Both the position numbers and the translations under genes were made by a program. From Acetobacteraceae bacterium (GTDB lineage: Bacteria > Pseudomonadota > Alphaproteobacteria > Acetobacterales > Acetobacteraceae): a stretch of 11,752 nt of DNA. The notes beneath the pieces are model-generated. The model was not told the DNA's origin. It did not search any database and worked only from the letters and a program-made list of their open reading frames with translations. Below, one piece after another: positions 1 to 6,724 of the stretch. The first letter of the stretch is position 1; the number at the start of each line of letters is the position of its first letter. Location: the NCBI GenBank assembly GCA_030039695.1, contig JASHVB010000013.1, positions 1-11,752 of the forward strand. Direction: 5' to 3'.

Positions 1-1504
1 CGGGCGTGTCATCAGTGGCTGCGAGACGTTCGGCGGCGTCGATCAGTGCTGCGAACGCTTCTGCCGGCGACATTTCGACCGTGGCGGCAACTGGCAGAGT
101 CGGTTCCAGGCAGCGTTCCAGCCGGCGCAGCAGGTCGTGCGCGGCTGGGTCGGTGGATTTGCGCTCCAGGGCGCGGCGTAGGCTCGGCAGACCAGGCCCC
201 GGACGCGGGCCTCGTAGGCAGGCAATCTCCAGCGTGCGCGTAGCCGTGCGGCAGGCGGCCGGTGACAGGCCGGCGGCAGCCAATGGATGCTTCAGCAAAG
301 CGAGCAGAGGCACGGGTGCCAGCTCTCCCGTGACGGCGCGGGTGAGCAAGCGCAGGAATACGGCGGGTGGCGTTTCGACGAGCGGCTCGCCGGCGCTGTC
401 ATCCGCGACGACGCCGTGGCGCAGCAACTCTGCGGCGACGCGGCCGGCAAGATCGCGGTCCGGCGTCACCAGCGCGGCGGTCGCGCCTGGCGTTTCCAGC
501 GCATCACGCAACGACAGCGCGATGCAAGCGGCCTCTTCCTGCTGGTCGGCGGCCGCGAGGCGAGTGACACCGTCGAGCGCCGGCGGTGGTTCACGTTGCC
601 AGTCCTGCAACGCCGCCGCTGGCAGCAGCGCGCGTGACAGAGTCTTGAACCGCTGCGACGGTACCATGGAGCTGGCCTCCATCGGCCAGGGGCGCACATC
701 ATCACGGTCCGCGCCAAGGCTGTTCAGCAGCCTGCGCAGCCCGGCCTGCGGATGTGTGTCTTCAACGGCGGTCCATGCCTCCTCCGGCATCACTTTGTCG
801 AGCATGGGAAGCAGTACGCGACCGTTCGGCAGATTGGCAGCCACCCGGAGCAGGCGCGCAACAGCGGAGATGCCTGCCGTGGTGCCAGCGATCAGCACAG
901 TGTGTGGTGGCGGCGCCGCTGTCCATGCCGCGGCCTGGGCATCAAGCAAGGCCACCTGCCGCGCGGCCGGATTCATCAGGCCGTTGTCGGCGAGCCATTT
1001 CGGCCAGGCCTCCGTGACGATGCGCAGGAACTGCAACGTCCGTGCCCAGTGCGCGGCGTAGGCCGGATCGGCGGCATCCGGCAGGCGCGCAGCGAGATCG
1101 ATCTCGGCACGCTCCGCCTCGTCCATCAGCCGGGCGAGTTCCACTGCCAGCATCCAGGCCCGCTCGGCCGTGCGCGGCGCGCCGTCGTGGCCCCGCAATG
1201 CCAGGATCAGCCGCGTCAGTGCGGCAAGCCGTTGGCGAGGCTCGACTGCCGGCGCCAAATTGAGCGCTCCGGACATAGCGAGCGGTGCGTCGTCGAGCGC
1301 GCCGAACGCAGTGATGCGGGGAAGCAGCAGCGCGCGGCCGTTGCCGGTGCGCAGGAAGGCCTCGGCGAGAGCGCGCGCGGCACGGCGCGTCGGCAGCAGG
1401 ATCATGCCTTGCGCCGCGTCCAGTGGATCGGGGGCGCGGAACAACCACTCGGCTGCGATCGCATCGAGGAAGGGGATGTGAGGCGGGAGGAAGAAGAGGT
1501 TCAT
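1..1504 (-). CDS. addB: Double-strand break repair protein AddB, alphaproteobacterial type (C-terminus outside the window)
   Basis: AddB is the partner of AddA in the helicase-nuclease that processes double-strand DNA ends for RecA-dependent repair. Only the first 501 residues are present; the frame is open to the window edge, so the C-terminal nuclease region is not seen. The protein opens MNLFFLPPHIPFLDAIAAEW and continues with an ILLPTRRAARALAEAFL block and a TTAGISAVARLLRVAANLPN block, all typical of alphaproteobacterial AddB. No Walker A motif is visible at the N-terminus, as I recall for this subfamily, where the AddB helicase domain is degenerate. The ATG start is supported by GGGGAGG ten bases upstream. 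The gene follows murU after 154 bases that hold no gene, only a 4-bp CCCC/GGGG hairpin at 1525-1535. addA would be expected next, beyond base 1. Family is confident; function is from homology. Confidence 0.93.
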   Translation of the reverse strand, partial: MNLFFLPPHIPFLDAIAAEWLFRAPDPLDAAQGMILLPTRRAARALAEAFLRTGNGRALLLPRITAFGALDDAPLAMSGALNLAPAVEPRQRLAALTRLILALRGHDGAPRTAERAWMLAVELARLMDEAERAEIDLAARLPDAADPAYAAHWARTLQFLRIVTEAWPKWLADNGLMNPAARQVALLDAQAAAWTAAPPPHTVLIAGTTAGISAVARLLRVAANLPNGRVLLPMLDKVMPEEAWTAVEDTHPQAGLRRLLNSLGADRDDVRPWPMEASSMVPSQRFKTLSRALLPAAALQDWQREPPPALDGVTRLAAADQQEEAACIALSLRDALETPGATAALVTPDRDLAGRVAAELLRHGVVADDSAGEPLVETPPAVFLRLLTRAVTGELAPVPLLALLKHPLAAAGLSPAACRTATRTLEIACLRGPRPGPGLPSLRRALERKSTDPAAHDLLRRLERCLEPTLPVAATVEMSPAEAFAALIDAAERLAATDDTP

Positions 1505-1658
1505 CGTGGAATTACCTCCCCATCCCCTATGGGGCTTGTGCCGCAACGCGGGTCACGGTCGGGGAAGCTTGTTGCCGGTTTCGATTGGCGTGGGCCGACA
1601 CCTGGCACCCTTGCCCGGCGCCCCTTGTAAGCGCGAGGAGGAGAAGAAAGATCGCGGC

Positions 1659-2390
1659 TCACCGCGTATCTCCTGTCAGCCGGGCGTCCAGGGTGGTCTC
1701 GGACTCCACCAGATCGGCCGGGGTCGAGAGGTGCAACCACAGCCCTTCGTGCACCACCGCACGCAGCCGCCCGGCTGCGATGGCACGGTCCCAGGCGAGG
1801 TTCATGCTGAAAGGACCGTCCGGCATATCCGCCAGAAGTTCCGGCGCGATCAGTTGCACGCCGGCGTAGATGTAAGGTGCGACCTCGCGTTCGCGGCGAC
1901 GCCGCAGTCCGCCCTGCTGGTCGACAACGAAATCGCCCAGCCCGACATCGCTGTTCACCTGAAAGCTGCGGTGCACGAGCAGTACACCGTCAACGCCGGG
2001 GTCGAAGCTTTCAGCCAGGCGGGTGAGTGCCGGGCGCGGCCCATTCAGCCAGAACGAGTCCCCGTTGATGACGTAGAATGGGGCTGGCCCGAGCAAATCT
2101 AGCGCCGCGCGCACGCCACCGCCGGTTTCAAGCAGCGTCGTCTCACGGCGGAAGATCGTGTGGGGCGGCTGGGTACGAGCAGCGAGGTGCGCCTCGACGC
2201 GATTCGCCTGCCAGAATCCATTTACCACGACCGTCGTCACCCCGACCTCCACCAGTCGGTCGAGCGCATGATCGATCAGCGCCTTGCCGCCGAGTGTCAA
2301 CAGAGGTTTGGCGGTATCTCCGGTCAGCGGCCTCATCCGTTGGGCGAGACCAGCCGCGAGTACCATCGCCGTGCGGGGATGCAGCGTCAT
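1659..2390 (-). CDS. murU: N-acetylmuramate alpha-1-phosphate uridylyltransferase MurU
   Basis: A 243-residue nucleotidyltransferase of the sugar-phosphate uridylyltransferase fold. MurU joins UTP and MurNAc-1-phosphate to give UDP-MurNAc in the cytoplasmic wall-recycling shortcut. Visible motifs are the nucleotide-binding N-terminus AMVLAAGLAQRMRPLT (residues 8-23), the conserved Lys in AKPLL (K28), LETGGGV (87-93), and NGDSFW with metal-binding D111. SMNLAWDRAI near residue 197 fits the MurU C-terminal region. Length matches MurU and is too short for GlmU or for RmlA-type enzymes with extra domains. Its ATG overlaps the TGA of amgK as ATGA, so the two are translationally coupled. The pairing with amgK is the main reason to prefer MurU over a generic mannose-1-phosphate guanylyltransferase-like protein. 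Confidence 0.9.
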   Translation of the reverse strand: MTLHPRTAMVLAAGLAQRMRPLTGDTAKPLLTLGGKALIDHALDRLVEVGVTTVVVNGFWQANRVEAHLAARTQPPHTIFRRETTLLETGGGVRAALDLLGPAPFYVINGDSFWLNGPRPALTRLAESFDPGVDGVLLVHRSFQVNSDVGLGDFVVDQQGGLRRRREREVAPYIYAGVQLIAPELLADMPDGPFSMNLAWDRAIAAGRLRAVVHEGLWLHLSTPADLVESETTLDARLTGDTR

Positions 2391-3409
2391 GCGATGTGGC
2401 CCTGCGGGTTGCCGCGCGTGGAGACCGGGATCCAGCGATCCATCACCGAGGCAAGCCGGGTCGCAGCAGGATGGTGCAGCGCTGCGGCCAGCAGCTTCCA
2501 GGTACGCGGGCCGTGCGCCAGGTATTGTGGGCGCTTGTCACGTTGCGCCAAGCGCACCCATTGGCACGCAACGCGCAGATGGCGCTGTGCAGCGCAGGCG
2601 GCAAAGGCGAACTGAAAAGTGACGGGGTCAATCTCTGGCCGCGCGGCGAGGTAGCGGCGGAGCGCCCGGTCCGCAAGCTCGGCGGGAATGTCCTGCCTCG
2701 CGTCCTGCAGCAGCGAGACAAGATCGTACGCCGGGTGCCCGAGGGCGGCAGTCTGGAAGTCGAGGATGCCCGTGCGGCGCGGACCTTGGCGCTCAGGCAG
2801 CGAGATCAGGTTGCCAGCGAAGTAGTCGCGATGGACGAAGCAGCGTGGTCCGTCCGCGAGCGGGGCCAGCGTTGCGTCCAGCGCGGCCGCGAAGTCGGCG
2901 CGCGCATTGTCCGGCGCTGGGGAGTGGAACACTGCCGGCCACCACCAATCGAGCAGCGTGCCAAGGGCTGCCTGTGTCATGGCGTTGGAGTCCCACGCTG
3001 GGAGGCCGGCGGGCGGGGCAGCGCGCTGGAGGGCGACCAGCGTGTCGATAGCCGCGTCCCAGGGGTCGCTTGGCTCCCCCTCCCCGTTCGGGAGGGGGTT
3101 GGGAGGGGGGGGATGCGACAGCGTCGACAGCAGCGCGTCGCCAAGATCCTCCTCCAGCACCAACCCGTCCGCCTCGTTCGCAGCAAAGATCTCGGGTGCC
3201 GACAAGCCGATCTCGGCCAAATGCGCGGCGATGTGCAGGAAAGTACGCACATCCTCGGGCGGTGACGCGTCCATCAGTATGGCGGGACGCGGCCCGCCGG
3301 TCAGCCGCAGATAGCGGCGCAAGCTCGCGTCCTGGGCAAACGGCACCGCGCCCGCACCGGCGTAGCCATGCTTGGCCAGGAACGCGGAAACGGCCGCGGC
3401 GCGGGTCAT
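2387..3409 (-). CDS. amgK: N-acetylmuramate/N-acetylglucosamine anomeric kinase AmgK
   Basis: A 340-residue aminoglycoside-phosphotransferase-fold kinase. AmgK phosphorylates the anomeric hydroxyl of MurNAc or GlcNAc with ATP and passes MurNAc-1-phosphate to MurU. The catalytic loop is FVHRDYFAGNL (H193, D195, N200) and the metal-binding Asp is in GILDFQ (D217); GLVLEEDLGDALL (82-94) matches the interlobe region. The start used is the ATG that overlaps the tsaE stop as ATGA; the frame stays open another 41 codons upstream, but that sequence is tsaE read in another frame. Odd feature: residues about 98-116 (SHPPPPNPLPNGEGEPSDP) come from a palindromic G/C-rich element inserted in frame between the interlobe motif and the next helix. 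It lies away from the catalytic motifs, so activity is probably kept. Confidence 0.9.
   Translation of the reverse strand: MTRAAAVSAFLAKHGYAGAGAVPFAQDASLRRYLRLTGGPRPAILMDASPPEDVRTFLHIAAHLAEIGLSAPEIFAANEADGLVLEEDLGDALLSTLSHPPPPNPLPNGEGEPSDPWDAAIDTLVALQRAAPPAGLPAWDSNAMTQAALGTLLDWWWPAVFHSPAPDNARADFAAALDATLAPLADGPRCFVHRDYFAGNLISLPERQGPRRTGILDFQTAALGHPAYDLVSLLQDARQDIPAELADRALRRYLAARPEIDPVTFQFAFAACAAQRHLRVACQWVRLAQRDKRPQYLAHGPRTWKLLAAALHHPAATRLASVMDRWIPVSTRGNPQGHIA
3076..3109. repeat. In-frame palindromic G/C repeat inside amgK
   Basis: A perfect 9-bp inverted repeat, CCCCCTCCC at 3076-3084 and GGGAGGGGG at 3090-3098 around a 5-base loop. It is followed after TT by a direct copy of the right arm (3101-3109). 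It encodes the Pro-rich stretch PPPPNPLPNGEG of AmgK. The shape resembles short extragenic palindromes common in alphaproteobacteria. The plus (template) strand holds four G runs (GGG, GGGGG, GGG, and a run of 8), so a G-quadruplex is also possible. That it is a mobile repeat is inference; the palindrome itself is seen directly. Confidence 0.7.
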
Positions 3410-3867
3410 GCGAGGTGACCGATTCGGTCGGGCCACCCGGACAGCACGGCCGTTCGTGCCGCCCCCGGCCCCGGTTGCAGTACAATGCTCAGTGCGTCCG
3501 CTGGGCGCAGCGACTCGAGACGGTCTGGCCACTCCACCAAGACGATGTCATCAACTGCTTCATCCCAATCAAGCTCATGCAGCGCCGCCGGCCCATCGAG
3601 CCGCCACAGATCGAAATGGTGCACCGGGCCAAGGTGCGTGTCGTAGGCTTGCACCAGCGTGAAGGTCGGACTCGGCACCTCCAGCGCCTGATCCGCCGTC
3701 GCGGCGCGAAGGAATGCGCGGGCAAATTCAGTCTTGCCGGCGCCGAGTGGGCCTTCCAGCAGGATCACGTCGCCGCGACGCGCCAAAGCCGCAACGCGGC
3801 CGGCGAGACGGATCGTGGCCGGCAGATCGGTCAGCGTAACGATCAAAGTCTGACTCGGAGCAGACAT
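3406..3867 (-). CDS. tsaE: tRNA threonylcarbamoyladenosine biosynthesis ATPase TsaE
   Basis: A 153-residue P-loop protein. TsaE is the ATPase that works with TsaB and TsaD to place threonylcarbamoyl on A37 of ANN-decoding tRNAs, in the cytoplasm. Walker A is GPLGAGKT (39-46), followed by the family signature SPTFTLVQAY (66-75), then HHFDLWRL (83-90) and VEWPDRL (111-117). These are in the usual order and spacing, and the length is normal for the family. The start MSAPSQTL at 3867 gives a normal TsaE N-terminus; the longer reading to 3969 would add 34 residues unlike TsaE and run into the divergent gene's leader. Its TGA overlaps the amgK ATG, making it the first gene seen in the tsaE-amgK-murU-addB unit. 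The natural use of TGA as a stop here shows that TGA is not globally reassigned in this genome. Confidence 0.94.
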   Translation of the reverse strand: MSAPSQTLIVTLTDLPATIRLAGRVAALARRGDVILLEGPLGAGKTEFARAFLRAATADQALEVPSPTFTLVQAYDTHLGPVHHFDLWRLDGPAALHELDWDEAVDDIVLVEWPDRLESLRPADALSIVLQPGPGAARTAVLSGWPDRIGHLA

Positions 3868-3969
3868 CGCAGCCAATCTGCCCCATAGGCAGAGTCGCGA
3901 ACAACCGCCAATGCTTGACGATGTCGCGGCGCCGGGCGAACCTGTTCGGCGAACGAGGAGACACGGCAC
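3868..3969. promoter_or_regulatory. Divergent intergenic region between tsaE and the Grx-DinB gene
   Basis: A 102-base gap separates two divergent starts, so promoters for both directions are expected here or just inside the genes. TTGACG at 3915-3920 on the plus strand resembles a -35 box, but no good -10 lies 16-18 bases further on. The plus frame used by the Grx-DinB gene has a stop at 3916-3918, which limits how far upstream its start can be. The promoter assignment is inference. Confidence 0.35.
3955..3960 (+). promoter_or_regulatory. Shine-Dalgarno site that decides the start before the in-frame TGA
   Basis: GAGGAG sits nine bases before TTG at 3970, a strong match and normal spacing. 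The downstream GTG at 4072, the first conventional start after the in-frame TGA, has no comparable site in front of it (the preceding bases are GGTTCGAATCCATCAAT). This favours initiation upstream of the TGA and therefore translation through it. Confidence 0.7.
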
Positions 3970-4728
3970 TTGGATGCGACACTGAAGGTGTTCTGGCAGC
4001 CTGGATGAACGAGCTGCCTGAAACTCAAAGAGTTTCTCTCGGTCCGGGGGATCGGGTTCGAATCCATCAATGTGTTGGAGGATGCTGCCGGACTGGCTGA
4101 GCTGCGACGGTTGGGCGCACGCTCAGTTCCCGTGCTGTCGCGGGGCGACGAGTTTGTGTTCGCGCAGAACATCGCGCATGTCGTCAAGTTCCTCGGGCTG
4201 AACGAGACGACCGGACCTGCTCTGTCGCCCACGGAGCTGATCGCGCGACTCGACGAGTTCCTGGCTGCGGCGCTGCGCTTCATCCCCCAGATGCCAGACG
4301 ACAGGCTGGAGACCGAGGTGCCAAACCGGCCGCGAAGCTATCGCGTGCTGGGCCACCACATGTTCCGCGTGCCGGAGACCTTCCTCGAAGTTGCGGGGGG
4401 CGAAGCGCTGTCGTACGAGAAGCTCACCGCGCGGCCGCCGGACGACATGCGCACGACGGCGGACATCGTGGCGTACGGCGCTAACGTGCGCGCGCGTCTG
4501 CTCGCCTGGTGGAATGCGAAGACCGACCGGTCCGGCCGCGAGACGGTGCAGACCTATTATGGGCCGCAACTTCTGCATGAATATCTAGAGCGCACGACCT
4601 GGCATGTCGGCCAGCACGTGAGGCAGTGGATGATGCTGCTCGGCATGGCGGGAATCAAGCCGGATCGGCCGCTTGGCGAGGCGGAGTTCGCAAAGCTGCC
4701 GATGCCGTCCAGCGTTTGGGACGGATAG
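3970..4728 (+). CDS. Candidate selenoprotein: glutaredoxin-like domain (UxxC) fused to a DinB-family domain
   Basis: A 252-residue protein if the TGA at 4006-4008 is read as selenocysteine. It starts at TTG 3970: M-D-A-T-L-K-V-F-W-Q-P-G-U13-T-S-C16-L-K-L-K-E-F-L. This is a thioredoxin-fold beta strand, then the redox motif in place of CxxC, then the following helix. GFESINVLED (29-38) and GARSVPVLSRG (49-59, cis-Pro P54) complete a glutaredoxin-like domain of about 77 residues. A DinB-like four-helix domain follows (about 83-245), with candidate metal-binding histidines at 129-130 and HxxxH at 212/216. DinB-fold proteins include thiol-dependent S-transferases, so a redox or thiol-transfer role is plausible, but the substrate is unknown. 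Ordinary calling would start at GTG 4072 and lose half the thioredoxin fold. The alternatives are a recent Cys-to-stop mutation or a base error (TGC/TGT to TGA). No selA, selB, selD or tRNA-Sec is in the window, so support comes only from this locus. Confidence 0.72.
4009..4051 (+). promoter_or_regulatory. Candidate bacterial SECIS region just after the TGA
   Basis: Two hairpins follow the TGA. One is GAAACTC-AAA-GAGTTTC (4020-4036), a perfect 7-bp stem. The other is a 6-bp stem, TCTCTC (4035-4040) with GGGGGA (4046-4051) including two G-U pairs, closing a loop GGUCC. The G that opens this loop is the 33rd base after the TGA, within the spacing known for bacterial SECIS elements, and a GGU start to the loop is what SelB favours in E. 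coli fdhF. The two hairpins share bases 4035-4036 and so partly compete. Pairing was done by eye; no folding energy was computed. Confidence 0.45.
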
Positions 4729-4734
4729 TCCAGC

Positions 4735-4771
4735 GCGCTGCGGCGCCCGAAGTTGCTTCGGCGCCGCGCGC
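4735..4771. terminator. Strong hairpin between convergent genes, probable bidirectional terminator
   Basis: The arms GCGGCGCCCGAAG (4740-4752) and CTTCGGCGCCGC (4756-4767) pair over 12 bp with a single bulged C and a TTG loop. Four more pairs extend the stem to 4735-4771 past a bulged T. It lies seven bases after the Grx-DinB stop and before the stop of the oppositely oriented aminotransferase gene. No T-run follows on either strand, so termination would depend on the hairpin alone. Confidence 0.65.
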
Positions 4772-4790
4772 CCCGCAGTAGCATCCGTGC

Positions 4791-5942
4791 TCAGTCGCGC
4801 ACAGCGCGGACAAAGCTTTCGACAAAGCGGTCGACATCCAAATCGTCGTTGTAGACATGCGGGCTGATTCGCAGGCGGCCGAGCCGCGGTGCGGCGTACA
4901 CCTGCGCCGCTGCCAGACGATCGACCAACCCCTCGGGCATGCCGCTCCGAAACCCGAGGCTCAGAACATGCGGTGAGCGTACTTGTGCATCCGGCACCTG
5001 CACGCCCGTGTTGCGCAGCGCATTGACAAGCTGATCCGTCAGCATGCGCAACCGCTCGGCGATCGCGGAGGAACCCCAGGCGGCCACCAGTTCCATACCG
5101 ATCGATGCCATTTCCAATGAAATGAAATGGTCGCGCTCAGCCATGTCGAACCTTCGGGCGCCGTCCACATACGCGGTGTCCCGCATGTAGACCGTATGCT
5201 CCGCACTCACCGCCCGTCGCGCCGCTGCCGTCTGCTCCAGCGGTTCACCGTCCTGCCGACGCTTCGCAACATAGAGGAACGCGCGGCCATACGGTCCTAG
5301 CACCCATTTGTAAGTCGGAAACACCAGGAAATCGGGGTCGAGCGTTGTCACGTCGATTGGCATCACGCCTGCCCCGTGCGTCGCATCGACCAGCAGCGCA
5401 GCGCCATACCGGCGCAGCGCCACGGCGATGCAATCGAGGTCGACCGCGCAGCCATCCGACCAATGCACGGATGAAATGGATGCCAGCGCCACCGGTGGTG
5501 CGCCGGAGCGTTCGATGGCCTGCAGTAGCGCGCCGGTCCAGTTGTGATTCTCCGCAGCAGCGACGGTTTCCACCGCAAAGTTCTGTCGCGCGGCACGCGT
5601 GCGCCATTCCAGCACCGGCGAGGAGTGGTCGTCCGCCAGCAACAACACCCGTGATCCAACGGGTGGCTGCAGCAGCTTGCCCGCCGTCGCAACGCCATAG
5701 CTGACCGATGGGATGAGCGCTACGTCGTCTGGATCGGCATTGATCAGGCGCGCCGCGGCTCGGCGAGCGCGCTCGTATTGTTCCGTTTGGCGCCTGGGTT
5801 GAACCGCCCAGGGCTGACCTTTCAATGCCACGGCAGCGCGGCCGGCCTCCATGGTTGCGCGCGGCAGCGGACCCCAGGAAGCGGCATTGAGATAACAAAC
5901 CTCACGCGGGATATCGAATAAATGGCGCTGCGACGGAAGCAT
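4791..5942 (-). CDS. Aminotransferase class V-fold PLP-dependent enzyme, substrate unknown
   Basis: A 383-residue fold-type I PLP enzyme of the class V (NifS/isopenicillin epimerase-like) group. Seen: CYLNAASWGPLP near the N-terminus (16-27), the cofactor-binding Asp in LLVDATHG (D186), and the Schiff-base Lys in FPTYKWVLGPYG (K212). RLRISPHVYND near the end (356-366) holds an Arg that usually binds a substrate carboxylate. No Cys-bearing loop like that of IscS/SufS desulfurases is evident, so a cysteine desulfurase is unlikely. Selenocysteine lyase belongs to the same superfamily, but nothing here identifies that activity. The ATG at 5942 is used; GTG at 5951 would add three residues and overlap the TAG of the upstream crotonase by one base. 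The two genes are thus likely co-transcribed. Confidence 0.85.
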   Translation of the reverse strand: MLPSQRHLFDIPREVCYLNAASWGPLPRATMEAGRAAVALKGQPWAVQPRRQTEQYERARRAAARLINADPDDVALIPSVSYGVATAGKLLQPPVGSRVLLLADDHSSPVLEWRTRAARQNFAVETVAAAENHNWTGALLQAIERSGAPPVALASISSVHWSDGCAVDLDCIAVALRRYGAALLVDATHGAGVMPIDVTTLDPDFLVFPTYKWVLGPYGRAFLYVAKRRQDGEPLEQTAAARRAVSAEHTVYMRDTAYVDGARRFDMAERDHFISLEMASIGMELVAAWGSSAIAERLRMLTDQLVNALRNTGVQVPDAQVRSPHVLSLGFRSGMPEGLVDRLAAAQVYAAPRLGRLRISPHVYNDDLDVDRFVESFVRAVRD

Positions 5943-5950
5943 GGCGGCCA

Positions 5951-6724
5951 CTACCGTCCGACGAAGCTGGGTTTGCGCTTTTCCTTGAAGGCGGCAACGC
6001 CTTCGCGGTGATCCTCGGTCTGGTCAAGCTGTGGCTGCACGAAGGCCTCGTAGTCGAGGAAATCATCGTAGCTGGGGCCGCTGGCCATGTGGAACAGCTT
6101 TTTCGCCATGCCGAAGGCGAAGGTGGGGCCAGCCGCGAGGTCGGCCGCGAGTTCGTTCGTCTTCGCCATCAGTTCGCCATCCGGCACGACGTAGTTCACT
6201 AGACCAAGCGCCAGCGCCTCCGGCGCCTCGACGAAACGCGCAGTGAACACAAGCTCTTTGGCACGCGCCAGGCCGACGCGACGCGTCAGGAACCAGATCG
6301 CGCCGCCATCCGGGGCGAGGCCGATGCGACGGAACACTTGCGAGAACCGCGCCGTTTCCGACGCGACGATCAGGTCGCACGCAAGCGCAATGCTCCAGCC
6401 GATACCCACGGTCGGACCGCGCACTGCAGCGATCACCGGCTTCTCGATCGCGTGCAGGTTGCGCAAGAACTGGTGGCTGCCACCCTGCATCCGTTCGCGC
6501 TCATGCCGCAGACCGCCGCGCTGCATGCGGCCGACATCGGCGCCGGTGCAGAAGGCGCGGCCTTCTCCGGTGACAACGATGCAGCGGACGTTGTCGTCGT
6601 AGCGGAGTTGCTGGCTGTAGTCGCGCAACTGCGCACGCATTTCCTGGGTCAGCGCATTCAGCTTTTCCGGCCGATTCAGTGTGATTGTCGCTACCGGCCC
6701 TTCAATCGTGAGATCGATCGACAC
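5951..6724 (-). CDS. Enoyl-CoA hydratase/isomerase family protein with PaaG-like active site
   Basis: A 257-residue crotonase-fold protein acting on acyl-CoA thioesters. ATITLNRPEKLNAL (12-25), GRAFCTGADVGRM (55-67, oxyanion hole) and GPTVGIGWSIALACDLIVAS (103-122) place the family firmly. The two glutamates of true enoyl-CoA hydratases are missing: S111 and residues near F131 stand where they are expected. IGLAPDGGAIWFLTRRVG (134-151) carries D139, matching the catalytic Asp of PaaG-type isomerases. Double-bond or ring isomerisation therefore fits better than hydration. GTG at 6724 is chosen because GGAGG lies about seven bases before it; ATG at 6754 adds ten poorly conserved residues and has no visible ribosome site. 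It is divergent from the CoA-transferase gene and followed by the class V aminotransferase. Confidence 0.88.
   Translation of the reverse strand: MSIDLTIEGPVATITLNRPEKLNALTQEMRAQLRDYSQQLRYDDNVRCIVVTGEGRAFCTGADVGRMQRGGLRHERERMQGGSHQFLRNLHAIEKPVIAAVRGPTVGIGWSIALACDLIVASETARFSQVFRRIGLAPDGGAIWFLTRRVGLARAKELVFTARFVEAPEALALGLVNYVVPDGELMAKTNELAADLAAGPTFAFGMAKKLFHMASGPSYDDFLDYEAFVQPQLDQTEDHREGVAAFKEKRKPSFVGR

Noticed and set aside
6..1061. Long plus-strand frame of 351 codons
   Set aside because: It is antisense to addB; its composition (Ser, Arg, Ala rich) is that of a GC-rich shadow frame.
4006..4008. Global reassignment of TGA to an amino acid
   Set aside because: tsaE, amgK and the CoA-transferase gene end naturally at TGA with ordinary family lengths, so TGA is a normal stop elsewhere in the window.
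4051..4068. tRNA T-arm-like sequence GGGTTCGAATCC, possible tRNA or attachment site
   Set aside because: The T-stem mispairs at the third position, no acceptor, D-arm or anticodon arm surrounds it, and it codes the conserved GFESI stretch of the Grx domain.
3915..4100. Plus-strand 61-codon frame crossing the Grx start region
   Set aside because: Its translation has no family likeness and it overlaps the better supported Grx-DinB frame.
4072..4728. DinB protein of 218 residues starting at GTG 4072
   Set aside because: It lacks a ribosome site and begins in the middle of a thioredoxin fold; the matching first half lies in the same frame upstream of the TGA with its own Shine-Dalgarno.
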